A DNA stretch of 48,663 nucleotides from an uncultured Lachnospiraceae bacterium (GCA_937877165.1 CALEFO010000066.1:1-48663); one strand, 5' to 3'. Numbered from the stretch's first letter, positions 35,674-43,960 are shown. The notes: generated by a model not told the origin, from the letters alone. Made by a program: numbers and translations.

Positions 35674-36864
35674 ATGACCAATCAAAACGGAAGATTCGGT
35701 ATTCACGGAGGGCAGTACATTCCGGAAACCCTGATGAATGCAGTGATTGAGCTGGAAGCAGCCTATAACAAGTATAAAAATGATCCGCAGTTCAACGCGG
35801 AGCTGACGGAGCTGTTCAACAATTACGCGGGGCGTCCCAGCCGCCTGTATTACGCGGAGAAGATGACGAAAGACCTCGGCGGCGCGAAGATTTATCTGAA
35901 GCGCGAGGATTTGAACCACACCGGCGCACATAAGATCAACAACTGCCTGGGACAGGCTCTCCTTGCGAAGAAAATGGGTAAGACCCGTCTGATCGCGGAG
36001 ACCGGAGCCGGGCAGCACGGCGTGGCAACCGCAACGGTGGCGGCGCTGATGGGAATGGAATGTGTTGTTTTCATGGGCAAGGTGGATACCGAACGGCAGG
36101 CACTGAATGTCTACAAGATGAAGCTGCTCGGTGCGGAGGTAGTCCCGGTCACGGATGGAACCGGAACGCTGAAGGATGCTGTCTCGCAGGCAATGCGTGA
36201 ATGGACGAGCCGGATCGATGACACACATTACTGCCTCGGATCCGTGATGGGGCCGCACCCGTTCCCGACGATTGTCCGCGACTTTCAGGCCGTAATTTCC
36301 AAAGAAATCAAGGAGCAGATGCTGGAGAAGGAGGGAAGACTTCCGGACGCGGTGATTGCCTGTGTCGGCGGCGGCTCCAATGCCATCGGCTCGTTCTATC
36401 ATTTCATTGACGATCCTTCGGTGCGGCTGATCGGCTGCGAGGCAGCGGGCCGCGGCATTGATACCTTTGAGACGGCGGCAACCATCAATACCGGGCGGCT
36501 TGGAATTTTCCACGGAATGAAGTCCTATTTCTGCCAGAACGAATACGGACAGATCGCACCGGTTTACTCTATTTCAGCAGGGTTGGATTACCCGGGGATC
36601 GGACCGGAGCATGCTTATCTGCATGATATCGGACGCGCTGAGTACGTGCCGGTGACCGATGAGGAGGCTGTGGAGGCGTTTGAATATACCTCCCGGACCG
36701 AAGGCATCATCCCTGCCATTGAGAGCTCTCATGCCATTGCCTATGCCATGAAAATCGCACCGAAGATGGACAAGGACAAGATTATCGTGATCACGGTCTC
36801 CGGACGAGGAGACAAGGATTGTGCGGCGATTGCCAGATATCGCGGAGAGGAGATTTCGGAATGA
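35674..36864 (+). CDS. trpB: Tryptophan synthase beta chain
   Basis: The 396-residue PLP enzyme starts at ATG 35674 after AAAGGAAGAAAAGAG. It shows RPSRLYYAEKMT, the Schiff-base Lys87 in HTGAHKINNCLGQA, and the phosphate-binding GGGSNAIG near residue 230. It joins indole to serine. It is of the standard TrpB1 type that forms a complex with TrpA. Its stop overlaps the trpA start (ATGA at 36861-36864). The 107-bp gap before it is G- and A-rich with no visible regulatory structure. Confidence 0.96.
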   Translation: MTNQNGRFGIHGGQYIPETLMNAVIELEAAYNKYKNDPQFNAELTELFNNYAGRPSRLYYAEKMTKDLGGAKIYLKREDLNHTGAHKINNCLGQALLAKKMGKTRLIAETGAGQHGVATATVAALMGMECVVFMGKVDTERQALNVYKMKLLGAEVVPVTDGTGTLKDAVSQAMREWTSRIDDTHYCLGSVMGPHPFPTIVRDFQAVISKEIKEQMLEKEGRLPDAVIACVGGGSNAIGSFYHFIDDPSVRLIGCEAAGRGIDTFETAATINTGRLGIFHGMKSYFCQNEYGQIAPVYSISAGLDYPGIGPEHAYLHDIGRAEYVPVTDEEAVEAFEYTSRTEGIIPAIESSHAIAYAMKIAPKMDKDKIIVITVSGRGDKDCAAIARYRGEEISE

Positions 36865-37637
36865 GCCGAATTGCAGAGGCATTTCAGAATCATAAAGCGT
36901 TTATTGCATTTATTACGGTAGGAGATCCGGATCTGGAGACAACGGAGAAGGTTGTCCGCGCGGCCGTGGAGAACGGCGCGGATTTGATTGAGCTTGGAAT
37001 TCCGTTCTCTGATCCGACGGCGGAAGGACCGGTCATCATGGAGGCCGATGAGGTTGCGCTGAAGGCGGGAACAACGACAGACAAGGTGCTGGAGCTTACG
37101 AAAAAGCTGCGGGAGACCATCCGGATTCCGATGGTATATATGACCTATGCCAATGTGGTTTTCTCGTATGGGTGTGAGAAATTCGCTCAGAAAGCGGCAG
37201 AAGCGGGAATCGACGGACTGATTCTTCCGGATGTTCCGTATGAGGAGAAGGATGAATTTGCAGAGGTCTTCGACCGCTATGGAATTGATCTGATCTCCAT
37301 GATCGCGCCGACCTCGGAGGACCGGATCTCCATGATTGCCAGGGAAGCGAAGGGATTCATTTACATGGTGTCTTCTCTTGGCGTGACCGGCACCAGAAGC
37401 GAGATCACGACGGATATCGGGGCAATGACCGAACTGGTCAAAAAGAGCACGAAGATCCCGTGCGCGGTCGGATTCGGGATTTCCACCCCGGAACAGGCGG
37501 CGAAGATGGCGGAACTGTCCGATGGCGCCATTGTTGGCTCGGCAATTATCAAAATCATTGCAAAGTATGGGAAAGAAGCGGCAGGACCGGTCGGGAAGTA
37601 CGTGAAGCAGATGGCTGACGCCGTGCATAAACTATAA
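36861..37637 (+). CDS. trpA: Tryptophan synthase alpha chain
   Basis: The 258-residue TIM barrel starts at ATG 36861 inside the trpB stop. It has AFITVGDPDLETT, the catalytic Glu and Asp in DLIELGIPFSDPTAEGPVI near residues 43-54, MTYANVVFSYG, and the phosphate-binding GFGISTPEQAAKM. It splits indole-glycerol phosphate and passes indole to TrpB. The operon order is trpEGDCFBA and it is complete. No clear terminator follows; only a weak TAATGC/GCATTA hairpin lies near 37656-37676. Confidence 0.96.
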   Translation: MSRIAEAFQNHKAFIAFITVGDPDLETTEKVVRAAVENGADLIELGIPFSDPTAEGPVIMEADEVALKAGTTTDKVLELTKKLRETIRIPMVYMTYANVVFSYGCEKFAQKAAEAGIDGLILPDVPYEEKDEFAEVFDRYGIDLISMIAPTSEDRISMIAREAKGFIYMVSSLGVTGTRSEITTDIGAMTELVKKSTKIPCAVGFGISTPEQAAKMAELSDGAIVGSAIIKIIAKYGKEAAGPVGKYVKQMADAVHKL

Positions 37638-37727
37638 GACATATGCTGCAAATGGTGTAATGCAAACGGCATTATGCGAACGATGCGGCAGGCACATACA
37701 TGGCGGTAAGTAATGACAAACACGTTC

Positions 37728-37756
37728 TTGACAATCTGCAGATTTGTCCGTATGAT
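37728..37756 (+). promoter_or_regulatory. Consensus promoter with operator-like palindrome, zinc-type operon
   Basis: TTGACA (37728-37733), 17 bp and TATGAT (37751-37756) make a near-perfect housekeeping promoter. A palindrome centred on CTGCAG, perfect over AATCTGCAGATT (37733-37744), overlaps the -35 end and spacer. GACAATCTGC(A/G)GAT occurs twice, at 37730-37743 and 37799-37812, before and after the start of transcription. The placement is that of a repressor site; a metal sensor is the obvious candidate. Confidence 0.65.
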
Positions 37757-37822
37757 GTCGGATTTGTAGAGAAAGAGATCTGATCCGGGATCGGATGGGA
37801 CAATCTGCGGATGGAGAACGGT

Positions 37823-38131
37823 ATGCATCAGACAAGAAGGAACAACCGAATGCTGGCTGTACTGGCTGCTCTGGCAGTCCTTTTTGTGATGCTTCTTTCT
37901 TCTTTTTATATTGCCAGAGAGACGGATCATGTCTGCTCCGGTCATGCGGACTGTCCGATTTGTCAGCAAATTCATATCTGTGAATCCGTTCTGAAGAATC
38001 TCGCTTCGGGCGGAGCAGCCTGCGCATCAGCAGTCATCTTTTTCAGGGTTGTTCGCAGCATTGCATGCCGGGAACGCGGCATGGCAGCTGTCCGGACCCT
38101 GGTCACCCTCAAGGTAAAGCTTTCCAATTAA
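37823..38131 (+). CDS. Small Cys/His-rich membrane protein of the zinc-type operon
   Basis: The 102-residue protein starts at ATG 37823, six bases after GGAG; an ATG at 37811 is less likely. It has a basic N-terminus, one membrane span near residues 9-30, then an outside loop DHVCSGHADCPICQQIHICE with four Cys and three His, and a second hydrophobic stretch near 62-78. The loop has the look of a zinc site. Relatives are seen next to zinc ABC transporters in Firmicutes as far as I recall, without known function. It is the first gene of the transcript that should include the metal importer. Confidence 0.7.
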   Translation: MHQTRRNNRMLAVLAALAVLFVMLLSSFYIARETDHVCSGHADCPICQQIHICESVLKNLASGGAACASAVIFFRVVRSIACRERGMAAVRTLVTLKVKLSN

Positions 38132-38273
38132 ATCACAGCATCCATGATTTCAATTCATTCATGTGACAGGATCAGGAGGAAGTGCCTTCTTTTTTGAGAA
38201 ATGCGGCCTGTATGGCGTTATTTTTCCAAAGAAGAAAGAGGTACTGCCTTGTTTTGGTACGGGCAAAAGTCTG

Positions 38274-38343
38274 CAGCAGAGTGCAGGGATGTCCTGATCG
38301 GCAACAGCAGAGTGCAGGAGATGTCCTGACCGGCGACAGCAGA
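38274..38343 (+). repeat. 31/32-bp tandem repeat before the metal-binding lipoprotein gene
   Basis: Unit 1 (38274-38304, 31 bp) and unit 2 (38305-38336, 32 bp) both begin CAGCAGAGTGCAGG and differ by one inserted base and two changes; a third copy begins CAGCAGACG at 38337. The repeat lies in the 229-bp gap between the small membrane protein and the binding-protein gene and ends 18 bp before the latter's start. Confidence 0.8.
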
Positions 38344-38360
38344 CGATATTTGGAGGTTTT

Positions 38361-39539
38361 ATGATGAGAAATTTCAGCAACAGACATTTTGAAAACAGAG
38401 AATACAGAAGAAACAGAGGAAAGGCAGTTTCTGCAGCTCTTGCAATGGCCCTGATGACCGGACTTATGACTGGCTGCGGAACAGAAACGGCTTCTTCAGA
38501 GACAGCTTCTTCTGCGGGCGCTGCCTCTTCCGCTCAGGAACAGACAGAAAGCAGCACATTTACGGTTTCCGCAGAGGATGCTGCGTCAGATACCGATGCA
38601 CAGTCCGATGATGCGGATGGAGGAGATACCGGTGACGGAGAAAAATTGAATATTGTAGCAACGATCTTTCCGGAATATGACTGGGTACGTGAAATCCTCG
38701 GGGATCAGGCCGATCAGGCAGAGGTCACAATGCTCCTGGACAATGGCGTGGATCTTCACAGCTATCAGCCGACAGCGGATGATCTGGTCAAGGTTTCCAA
38801 CTGCGATCTGTTCATTTATGTGGGCGGTGAATCGGATGCCTGGGTGGAGGACGCACTGAAAAATGCCACCAATCCGGATATGAAGGTCATTAATCTTCTG
38901 GATGTCCTGGGGGATCAGGTGAAGGAAGAGGAGACGGTAGAAGGTATGGAGCCGGAAGAAGAGGAGAAAGGAAGCGAAGGAGAAGCGGCAGAGGAAGGAC
39001 CGGAATACGACGAGCATGTCTGGCTGTCTCTGAAAAATGCAGAGGTATTATGCAAGGCCATTGCTTCTGATATTGAGGAATTGGATCCCGAGAACAAGGA
39101 TGCCTATGAGGCAAATCTGACCTCATATGAAGAGAAGCTTGCAGATCTTGACGAACAGTACCAGAGCACAGTGGACAGTGCGGCAAGGAAGACGCTTCTG
39201 TTCGGCGACCGTTTTCCGTTCCGTTACATGGTGGATGATTATGGCCTGACTTATTATGCGGCTTTTGTCGGATGCTCCGCAGAAACCGAGGCAAGCTTCG
39301 AGACAATTTCGTTCCTGGCGAAGAAGGTGGATGAGCTGCAGCTTCCCTGCGTGATGACGATTGAAGGACCGAACCATAAGATTGCGACAACCATCATCGA
39401 AAATACCAAGGAAAAGGATCAGAAGATCCTGACAATGGATTCCATGCAGTCAACAACCTCGGAGGATGTCAAGAGCGGAACCACCTATCTTTCTGTAATG
39501 GCGAGGAATCTGGATGTGCTGCAGGAGGCACTGAATTAG
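38361..39539 (+). CDS. Metal (zinc-type) ABC transporter substrate-binding lipoprotein
   Basis: The protein of about 392 residues starts at ATG 38361 or 38364 behind TGGAGGTTTT. The signal peptide ends in a lipobox at Cys39 (GLMTGC), followed by a Ser/Glu/Asp-rich linker to about residue 90. The cluster A-I metal-binding fold follows: IVATIFPEYDWVREILGD, the metal His in GVDLHSYQPTADDLVK, the second in EYDEHVWLSLKNAE, and FPFRYMVDDYGLTYYAAF. Zinc is favoured over manganese by the overall ZnuA/AdcA-like pattern and the neighbour proteins, but it is not proven. An acidic insert (about 205-232) stands where Gram-negative ZnuA has its His-rich loop. Confidence 0.88.
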   Translation: MMRNFSNRHFENREYRRNRGKAVSAALAMALMTGLMTGCGTETASSETASSAGAASSAQEQTESSTFTVSAEDAASDTDAQSDDADGGDTGDGEKLNIVATIFPEYDWVREILGDQADQAEVTMLLDNGVDLHSYQPTADDLVKVSNCDLFIYVGGESDAWVEDALKNATNPDMKVINLLDVLGDQVKEEETVEGMEPEEEEKGSEGEAAEEGPEYDEHVWLSLKNAEVLCKAIASDIEELDPENKDAYEANLTSYEEKLADLDEQYQSTVDSAARKTLLFGDRFPFRYMVDDYGLTYYAAFVGCSAETEASFETISFLAKKVDELQLPCVMTIEGPNHKIATTIIENTKEKDQKILTMDSMQSTTSEDVKSGTTYLSVMARNLDVLQEALN

Positions 39540-39554
39540 GAAGGATGATTGGGA

Positions 39555-40298
39555 ATGGCACAACTTATTTGCAGAAATCTGGCAGTCGGATATGACGGTC
39601 ATCCGGTATTGGAGAATCTGAATTTTCAAGTCCGCGCGGGAGAGTATCTTACGATTATCGGAGAAAACGGGGCAGGAAAAAGTACCTTGATGAAAACAAT
39701 CCTTGGGCTTTTGCCACCGCTTAATGGTGAAATCATTACTGGGGACGGGCTGCGTTCTGACGAAATCGGATATCTTCCGCAGCAGACAGAGGTACAAAGA
39801 GATTTTCCAGCATCGGTATGGGAAATTGTGCTTTCCGGCTGCCAGGGAAGATGCGGTCATCACTTCTTTTATGGAAAACAGGAAAAGGACATTGCAAGGC
39901 GTGCCATTGAACAAATGGAGATCGGAGCACTGATTTCCAGATGCTACCGGGAGCTTTCCGGGGGCCAGCAGCAGAGAGTGCTGCTGGCCCGTGCCTTGTG
40001 CGCGACCAGAAAAATGCTCCTGATGGATGAGCCGGTTGCGGGCCTGGATCCGAAGGCGACTGCGGATATGTATCACATCATCGGGAAGCTGAATCATGAG
40101 AAAGGGATCACCATTCTGATGATTACACATGATTTGGAAGCAGCCGACCGGTATGCTACTCATGTTCTGAAGCTTGGGAGCCATGGAACGGGCTTTTTCT
40201 ATGGGACAAGGGAGGAATACCGGAGAATGCATGCAGAGAGTTCAGGCATACAGCAGGGCAAGAGCCGGAAGGAGGCGCAGAATGAAACATGTGATTGA
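39555..40298 (+). CDS. Metal ABC transporter ATPase (ZnuC-like)
   Basis: The protein of about 247 residues starts at ATG 39555, nine bases after AAGGA. It has Walker A GENGAGKSTLMK near residue 36, the Q-loop in YLPQQTEVQ, the ABC signature LSGGQQQRVLLARAL near 135, Walker B MLLMDEP and the switch His in MITHDLEAA. It powers the metal importer with the lipoprotein before it and the permease after it; its 3' end overlaps the permease start by 17 bp. Confidence 0.92.
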   Translation: MAQLICRNLAVGYDGHPVLENLNFQVRAGEYLTIIGENGAGKSTLMKTILGLLPPLNGEIITGDGLRSDEIGYLPQQTEVQRDFPASVWEIVLSGCQGRCGHHFFYGKQEKDIARRAIEQMEIGALISRCYRELSGGQQQRVLLARALCATRKMLLMDEPVAGLDPKATADMYHIIGKLNHEKGITILMITHDLEAADRYATHVLKLGSHGTGFFYGTREEYRRMHAESSGIQQGKSRKEAQNETCD

Positions 40299-41136
40299 TC
40301 AGCTTTCCGCCTATTGGCAGTATCCTTTTGTGCAGCATGCGGTGGTGGTCGGCGTGCTGATTGCTTTGTGCTCCTCTCTTCTGGGGGTGACGCTGGTGCT
40401 GAAGCGGTTTTCTTATATCGGAGACGGACTGTCTCATGTTGCCTTTGGAGCCATGTCAGTTGCCATTGTGATGAAGCTGACCAATCGGATGCCATTGATA
40501 TTGACTGTTACGGTCATTAGTGCGGTTCTTCTGCTTCGGACCGGGCAGAACGCCAGAATCAAGGGAGATGCAGCCATTGCGATGATTTCGGTTGGTGCAC
40601 TTGCCATGGGATATCTGCTGATGAATGTTTTCTCGGCATCTGCAAATGTTTCGGGAGATGTGTGCAGTACCCTGTTCGGCTCAACCTCAATTCTGACCCT
40701 GACGCAGGAGGACGTGGTTCTTTGTGTGGTGATGTCTGTCATTGTTGTAGCGCTCTATGTGTTCTGTTACAACAGGATTTTTGCTGTGACCTTTGATGAG
40801 AATTTTGCCAGAGCGGTCGGGACAAGGGTCGATTTCTATAATTTTCTGATTGCCGTTGTGATTGCGTGTGTCATTGTGCTGGCCATGAATCTGGTGGGAT
40901 CGCTTTTGATTTCGGCCCTGGTCATTTTCCCGGCACTTTCGGCGATGCGCATGTTCAAGAGCTTTCGGAGCGTGACAATCTGTGCTGCGCTCTTGTCGGT
41001 GATCTGTTCCCTTCTTGGCATTCTGGCATCCATTCTGGCAGGAACGCCGGTGGGATCTACGATCGTTCTCGTTCAAATGGCAGCATTTGGCATTTCATAT
41101 CTGGCCGGGGCGCTGCGGACAGGAGTCAGAAGATGA
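40282..41136 (+). CDS. Metal ABC transporter permease (ZnuB-like)
   Basis: The 284-residue protein starts at ATG 40282, six bases after GGAGG, inside the end of the ATPase gene. It is hydrophobic with about eight spans and has the ABC-3 family marks VLKRFSYIGDGLSHVAFGA near residue 38 and NLVGSLLISALVIFPALSA near 205. It forms the channel of the zinc/manganese-type importer. It overlaps the next lipoprotein gene by four bases (ATGA). Confidence 0.92.
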   Translation: MKHVIDQLSAYWQYPFVQHAVVVGVLIALCSSLLGVTLVLKRFSYIGDGLSHVAFGAMSVAIVMKLTNRMPLILTVTVISAVLLLRTGQNARIKGDAAIAMISVGALAMGYLLMNVFSASANVSGDVCSTLFGSTSILTLTQEDVVLCVVMSVIVVALYVFCYNRIFAVTFDENFARAVGTRVDFYNFLIAVVIACVIVLAMNLVGSLLISALVIFPALSAMRMFKSFRSVTICAALLSVICSLLGILASILAGTPVGSTIVLVQMAAFGISYLAGALRTGVRR

Positions 41137-41735
41137 AAAAGATGCTGACAGCGTTGATTCTGGCTGCGGGGATTTTCCTGACAGCCTGCGGAGAAGATTC
41201 AGAAGCAAGTGAGGGTCAGGCCCCGGATGCGGCTACAGCCTCCATGGAGGACATACCGGGGAGCACGGCAACAGGGGAAACAGCTGCGGAAGATTTCTCT
41301 GCCGCTGCATCGGATACAGAGGAGGCCGTGGATCAAACGGATGACGGACAGGAACGGAAGGCTGAAAAGGCTCCTGGAGAAGATGAGAACGGTGTTGTGG
41401 ATCTGACAAAGCTCAGCAGTACGATGGTTTTCTCAGAGGTTTACAGTATGATGACGGATCCCACGCCTTATATCGGGAAAACGATTGTCATGAACGGACA
41501 GTTTACGGTATATCAGGATCCGGAAACAGGAAAATTGTACTTTTCCTGCATCATTAAGGATGCAACGGCCTGCTGTGCACAGGGCATTGAATTTTCTCTG
41601 GCAGGAGATCATGAATTTCCGGAGGATTATCCGCAGGAGGGAGACAATATTACCGTGCAGGGAACATTTGATATTTATACGGAAGGCCAGGCAAAGTATA
41701 TGCAGCTGGCGGATTCCGTCCTGCTGAATTCATAG
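41133..41735 (+). CDS. Lipoprotein coupled to the metal importer, function unknown
   Basis: The 200-residue protein starts at ATG 41133 in the ATGA overlap with the permease gene. The signal peptide ends at lipobox LTAC with Cys19, followed by an acidic, Ala/Glu/Asp-rich linker to about residue 85. The C-terminal part is compact and rich in beta strands: YIGKTIVMNGQFTVYQD, ACCAQGIEFSL and ITVQGTFDIYTEGQAKYMQL, reminiscent of an OB fold. The Cys pair in TACCAQ might bind metal. Translational coupling suggests an accessory role in metal capture. No known family recognised with certainty. Confidence 0.75.
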   Translation: MKKMLTALILAAGIFLTACGEDSEASEGQAPDAATASMEDIPGSTATGETAAEDFSAAASDTEEAVDQTDDGQERKAEKAPGEDENGVVDLTKLSSTMVFSEVYSMMTDPTPYIGKTIVMNGQFTVYQDPETGKLYFSCIIKDATACCAQGIEFSLAGDHEFPEDYPQEGDNITVQGTFDIYTEGQAKYMQLADSVLLNS

Positions 41736-41752
41736 TGTACGTACTCTTTTGC

Positions 41753-41880
41753 CTGCGGGAAAACTGTGACACGGCACGTTTATTCGGTTGAAAAATGCAA
41801 TACGAATACATTTGTTCGATCGAATAATGTGATACAGATACAACTGTCCGGTTGAAAGTGCAATCCATGTACTTCAAGGT
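41753..41880. repeat. Gene-less array of ~32-bp repeats
   Basis: Three units start at 41783, 41815 and 41847, each 32 bp apart; a fourth, degraded unit precedes them from about 41753. Units 1 and 2 share 23 of 32 bases. The core is TTCGGTTGAAAAATGCAAT, then TACGAATACATTTG. No open frame accompanies the array. Its period equals that of the array before the ATPase at 317-1663. Confidence 0.75.
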
Positions 41881-41947
41881 ATGTATGTCGAGTGCCGGCC
41901 TTTTGAGAAAAAAGCGGAAATGGGCTGGTAATACAGGCATAGAAAAT

Positions 41948-41995
41948 CCCCACCGGAATCCCTGGTATTGATCAGGATTCCGGTGGGGGTCTTTA
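41948..41995. terminator. Strong bidirectional terminator after the metal operon
   Basis: A perfect 14-bp stem (CCCCACCGGAATCC at 41948-41961, GGATTCCGGTGGGG at 41975-41988) is followed on the plus strand by GTCTTTATTTC and on the minus strand by ATTTTCT. It lies between the convergent metal operon and the GGGtGRT genes. Confidence 0.8.
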
Positions 41996-42127
41996 TTTCA
42001 CGTAACAATTCTTTACCGTGTACAAATGCTCTGGGCCTTGTCTGATGCTCTGTTTACCATGGCTATACCCCGCTGAGGCAAAATCCGCGAAGACGGTTTT
42101 GCCGAACGCGTCAGCACCGATGCTGCT

Positions 42128-42161
42128 GTTTGAAAGTGACATATCGATGTCACTTTCAAAC
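42128..42161. other. Perfect 34-bp palindrome
   Basis: GTTTGAAAGTGACAT (42128-42142) and its exact inverse (42147-42161) flank ATCG. Neither side has a T run, so it is not an ordinary intrinsic terminator. It lies 66 bp past the 3' end of the GGGtGRT gene. The rest of 41996-42227 shows no gene or signal that I recognise. Confidence 0.75.
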
Positions 42162-42227
42162 TTGTATCACAGGCAATTCACCAGCCGGTACGGCCCGAAA
42201 CAGCTGCTCCTTGTCAGGCGTACGGGA

Positions 42228-43247
42228 TCAGAACTTGCCCTGCTCTGCAGCAAGTGCTACAGAAACAGCGGTCGAAACGGTTGCACCAACCATCGGGTTG
42301 TTGCCCATTCCGATCAGGCCCATCATTTCTACGTGAGCGGGAACGGAAGAGGAGCCTGCGAACTGTGCATCGCTGTGCATACGGCCGAGTGTATCCGTGA
42401 AGCCATAGGAAGCAGGACCTGCTGCCATGTTATCCGGATGAAGGGTACGGCCGGTGCCACCGCCGGATGCAACGGAGAAGTACTTCTTGCCGGCTTCCAG
42501 TCTTTCCTTCTTGTAGGTGCCTGCAACAGGGTGCTGGAAACGGGTCGGGTTGGTGGAGTTGCCGGTGATGGAGATATCAACGTTCTCCTTCCACATGATG
42601 GCAACGCCTTCCTGAACATCGTCAGCGCCGTAGCAGCGAACCTTTGCACGCGGGCTGGAAGGATCCTTGGAGTAGCAGGTCTCGGAGAGAACCTTCAGCT
42701 CGCCGGTGAAGTAGTCATACTCAGTCTCTACATAAGTGAAGCCGTTGACACGGGAGATGATCTTGGCAGCGTCCTTGCCAAGGCCGTTCAGGATAACGCG
42801 AAGGGGTTTCTTGCGAACCTTGTTGGCCTTGTCGGCGATACCGATGGCACCCTCAGCTGCTGCGAAGGACTCGTGACCAGCCAGGAATGCGAAGCACTCG
42901 GTGTTCTCCTCAAGGAGCATCTTGCCAAGGTTGCCGTGTCCGAGACCTACCTTGCGGCGGTCAGCAACGGAACCGGGAATGCAGAAGGACTGAAGACCCT
43001 CGCCGATTGCGGCAGCAGCCTCGTCCGCCTTGCGGCAGTTCTTCTTGATGGCAATGGCAGCGCCTACGGTGTAAGCCCACTTTGCATTCTCAAAGCAGAT
43101 CGGCTGAATGCCCTCTACCAGATGATAAACGTCCAGACCAGCAGCCTCAGTGATGGTCTTGCATTCCTCAATGGAGGAAATACCATACTTGCTCAGTGTG
43201 GCAAGAATCTGGGGCTCTCTTCTCTCATAAGATTCAAATAATGCCAT
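42228..43247 (-). CDS. GGGtGRT protein
   Basis: The 339-residue protein is read on the minus strand from ATG 43245-43247 behind GAAGGAGGAGAAAG. It contains the name-giving SVASGGGTGRTLHPDNMAAG near residue 270 and NPMVGATVSTAVSVALA at the end. The family is common and conserved in Clostridia and other anaerobes, almost always next to a NifU-like scaffold protein, but its function is not established to my knowledge. No signal peptide or membrane span is seen, so it is cytoplasmic. It follows the NifU-like gene by 20 bp in one operon. Confidence 0.88.
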   Translation of the reverse strand: MALFESYERREPQILATLSKYGISSIEECKTITEAAGLDVYHLVEGIQPICFENAKWAYTVGAAIAIKKNCRKADEAAAAIGEGLQSFCIPGSVADRRKVGLGHGNLGKMLLEENTECFAFLAGHESFAAAEGAIGIADKANKVRKKPLRVILNGLGKDAAKIISRVNGFTYVETEYDYFTGELKVLSETCYSKDPSSPRAKVRCYGADDVQEGVAIMWKENVDISITGNSTNPTRFQHPVAGTYKKERLEAGKKYFSVASGGGTGRTLHPDNMAAGPASYGFTDTLGRMHSDAQFAGSSSVPAHVEMMGLIGMGNNPMVGATVSTAVSVALAAEQGKF

Positions 43248-43267
43248 TTCTTTCTCCTCCTTCTTGA

Positions 43268-43960
43268 TTACTGCTTTCTGGGATCGATGAACTTCACAGC
43301 GTCAGCAACACGGCCGTACTTGCCGGAAGCCTTCTCCAGAGCGGTAGCTGCATCGTCGCCGGCCTTGATGAAGTCCATCATCTTGCCGAAGTTCACGAAC
43401 TTGTAGCCGATGATCTCATCATTCTCATCCAGAGCGAGGTCGGTGATGTAGCCGTCGGTCAGCTCAAGGTAGCGGGGTCCCTTCTCCAGAGTTCCGTAGG
43501 TAGTACCAACCATGGAACGGGTTCCCTTGCCGAGATCCTCAAGTCCTGCGCCGATCTGCAGTCCATCCTCGGAGAATGCACTCTGGGAACGGCCGTATAC
43601 GATCTGAAGGAACAGCTCTCTCATTGCGGTGTTGATGGCATCGCAGACAAGGTCGGTGTTCAGAGCCTCCAGAACGGTAAGTCCGGGAAGAATCTCTGCA
43701 GCCATTGCTGCGGAATGCGTCATTCCGGAACATCCGATGGTCTCAATCAGAGCTTCCTGAATGATGCCGTCCTTGACGTTCAGAGAAAGCTTGCAGGCGC
43801 CCTGCTGAGGTGCGCACCAGCCTACACCGTGTGTATAACCGGAAATGTCCTTTACCTCTTTGGACTTCACCCACTTAGCCTCTTCCGGGATCGGAGCTGC
43901 GCCATGGTGTACGCCCTGGTGTACGACGCACATGTTCTTTACTTCCTGTGAGTAAACCAT
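43268..43960 (-). CDS. NifU-like iron-sulfur scaffold protein, GGGtGRT partner
   Basis: The 230-residue protein starts at ATG 43958-43960 behind GGAAGGAGAAC on the minus strand. It carries a NifU/IscU-like core with Cys residues in HGVGWCAPQQGACKLSL (about 47-57) and ETIGCSGMTHSAAMAAEIL (about 74), placed as in cluster-binding scaffolds, but is longer than IscU. An Fe-S role is inferred from these Cys. It is the first gene of the pair with GGGtGRT, with its own strong promoter. Confidence 0.85.
   Translation of the reverse strand: MVYSQEVKNMCVVHQGVHHGAAPIPEEAKWVKSKEVKDISGYTHGVGWCAPQQGACKLSLNVKDGIIQEALIETIGCSGMTHSAAMAAEILPGLTVLEALNTDLVCDAINTAMRELFLQIVYGRSQSAFSEDGLQIGAGLEDLGKGTRSMVGTTYGTLEKGPRYLELTDGYITDLALDENDEIIGYKFVNFGKMMDFIKAGDDAATALEKASGKYGRVADAVKFIDPRKQ

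Noticed and set aside
41948..41995. Riboswitch
   Set aside because: A simple, perfect stem between convergent operons with T-rich ends explains it as a terminator.
42018..43241. 407-codon plus-strand open frame
   Set aside because: It lies antisense over almost the whole GGGtGRT gene, has no ribosome site and no recognisable protein pattern; the minus-strand gene is a clear family member.
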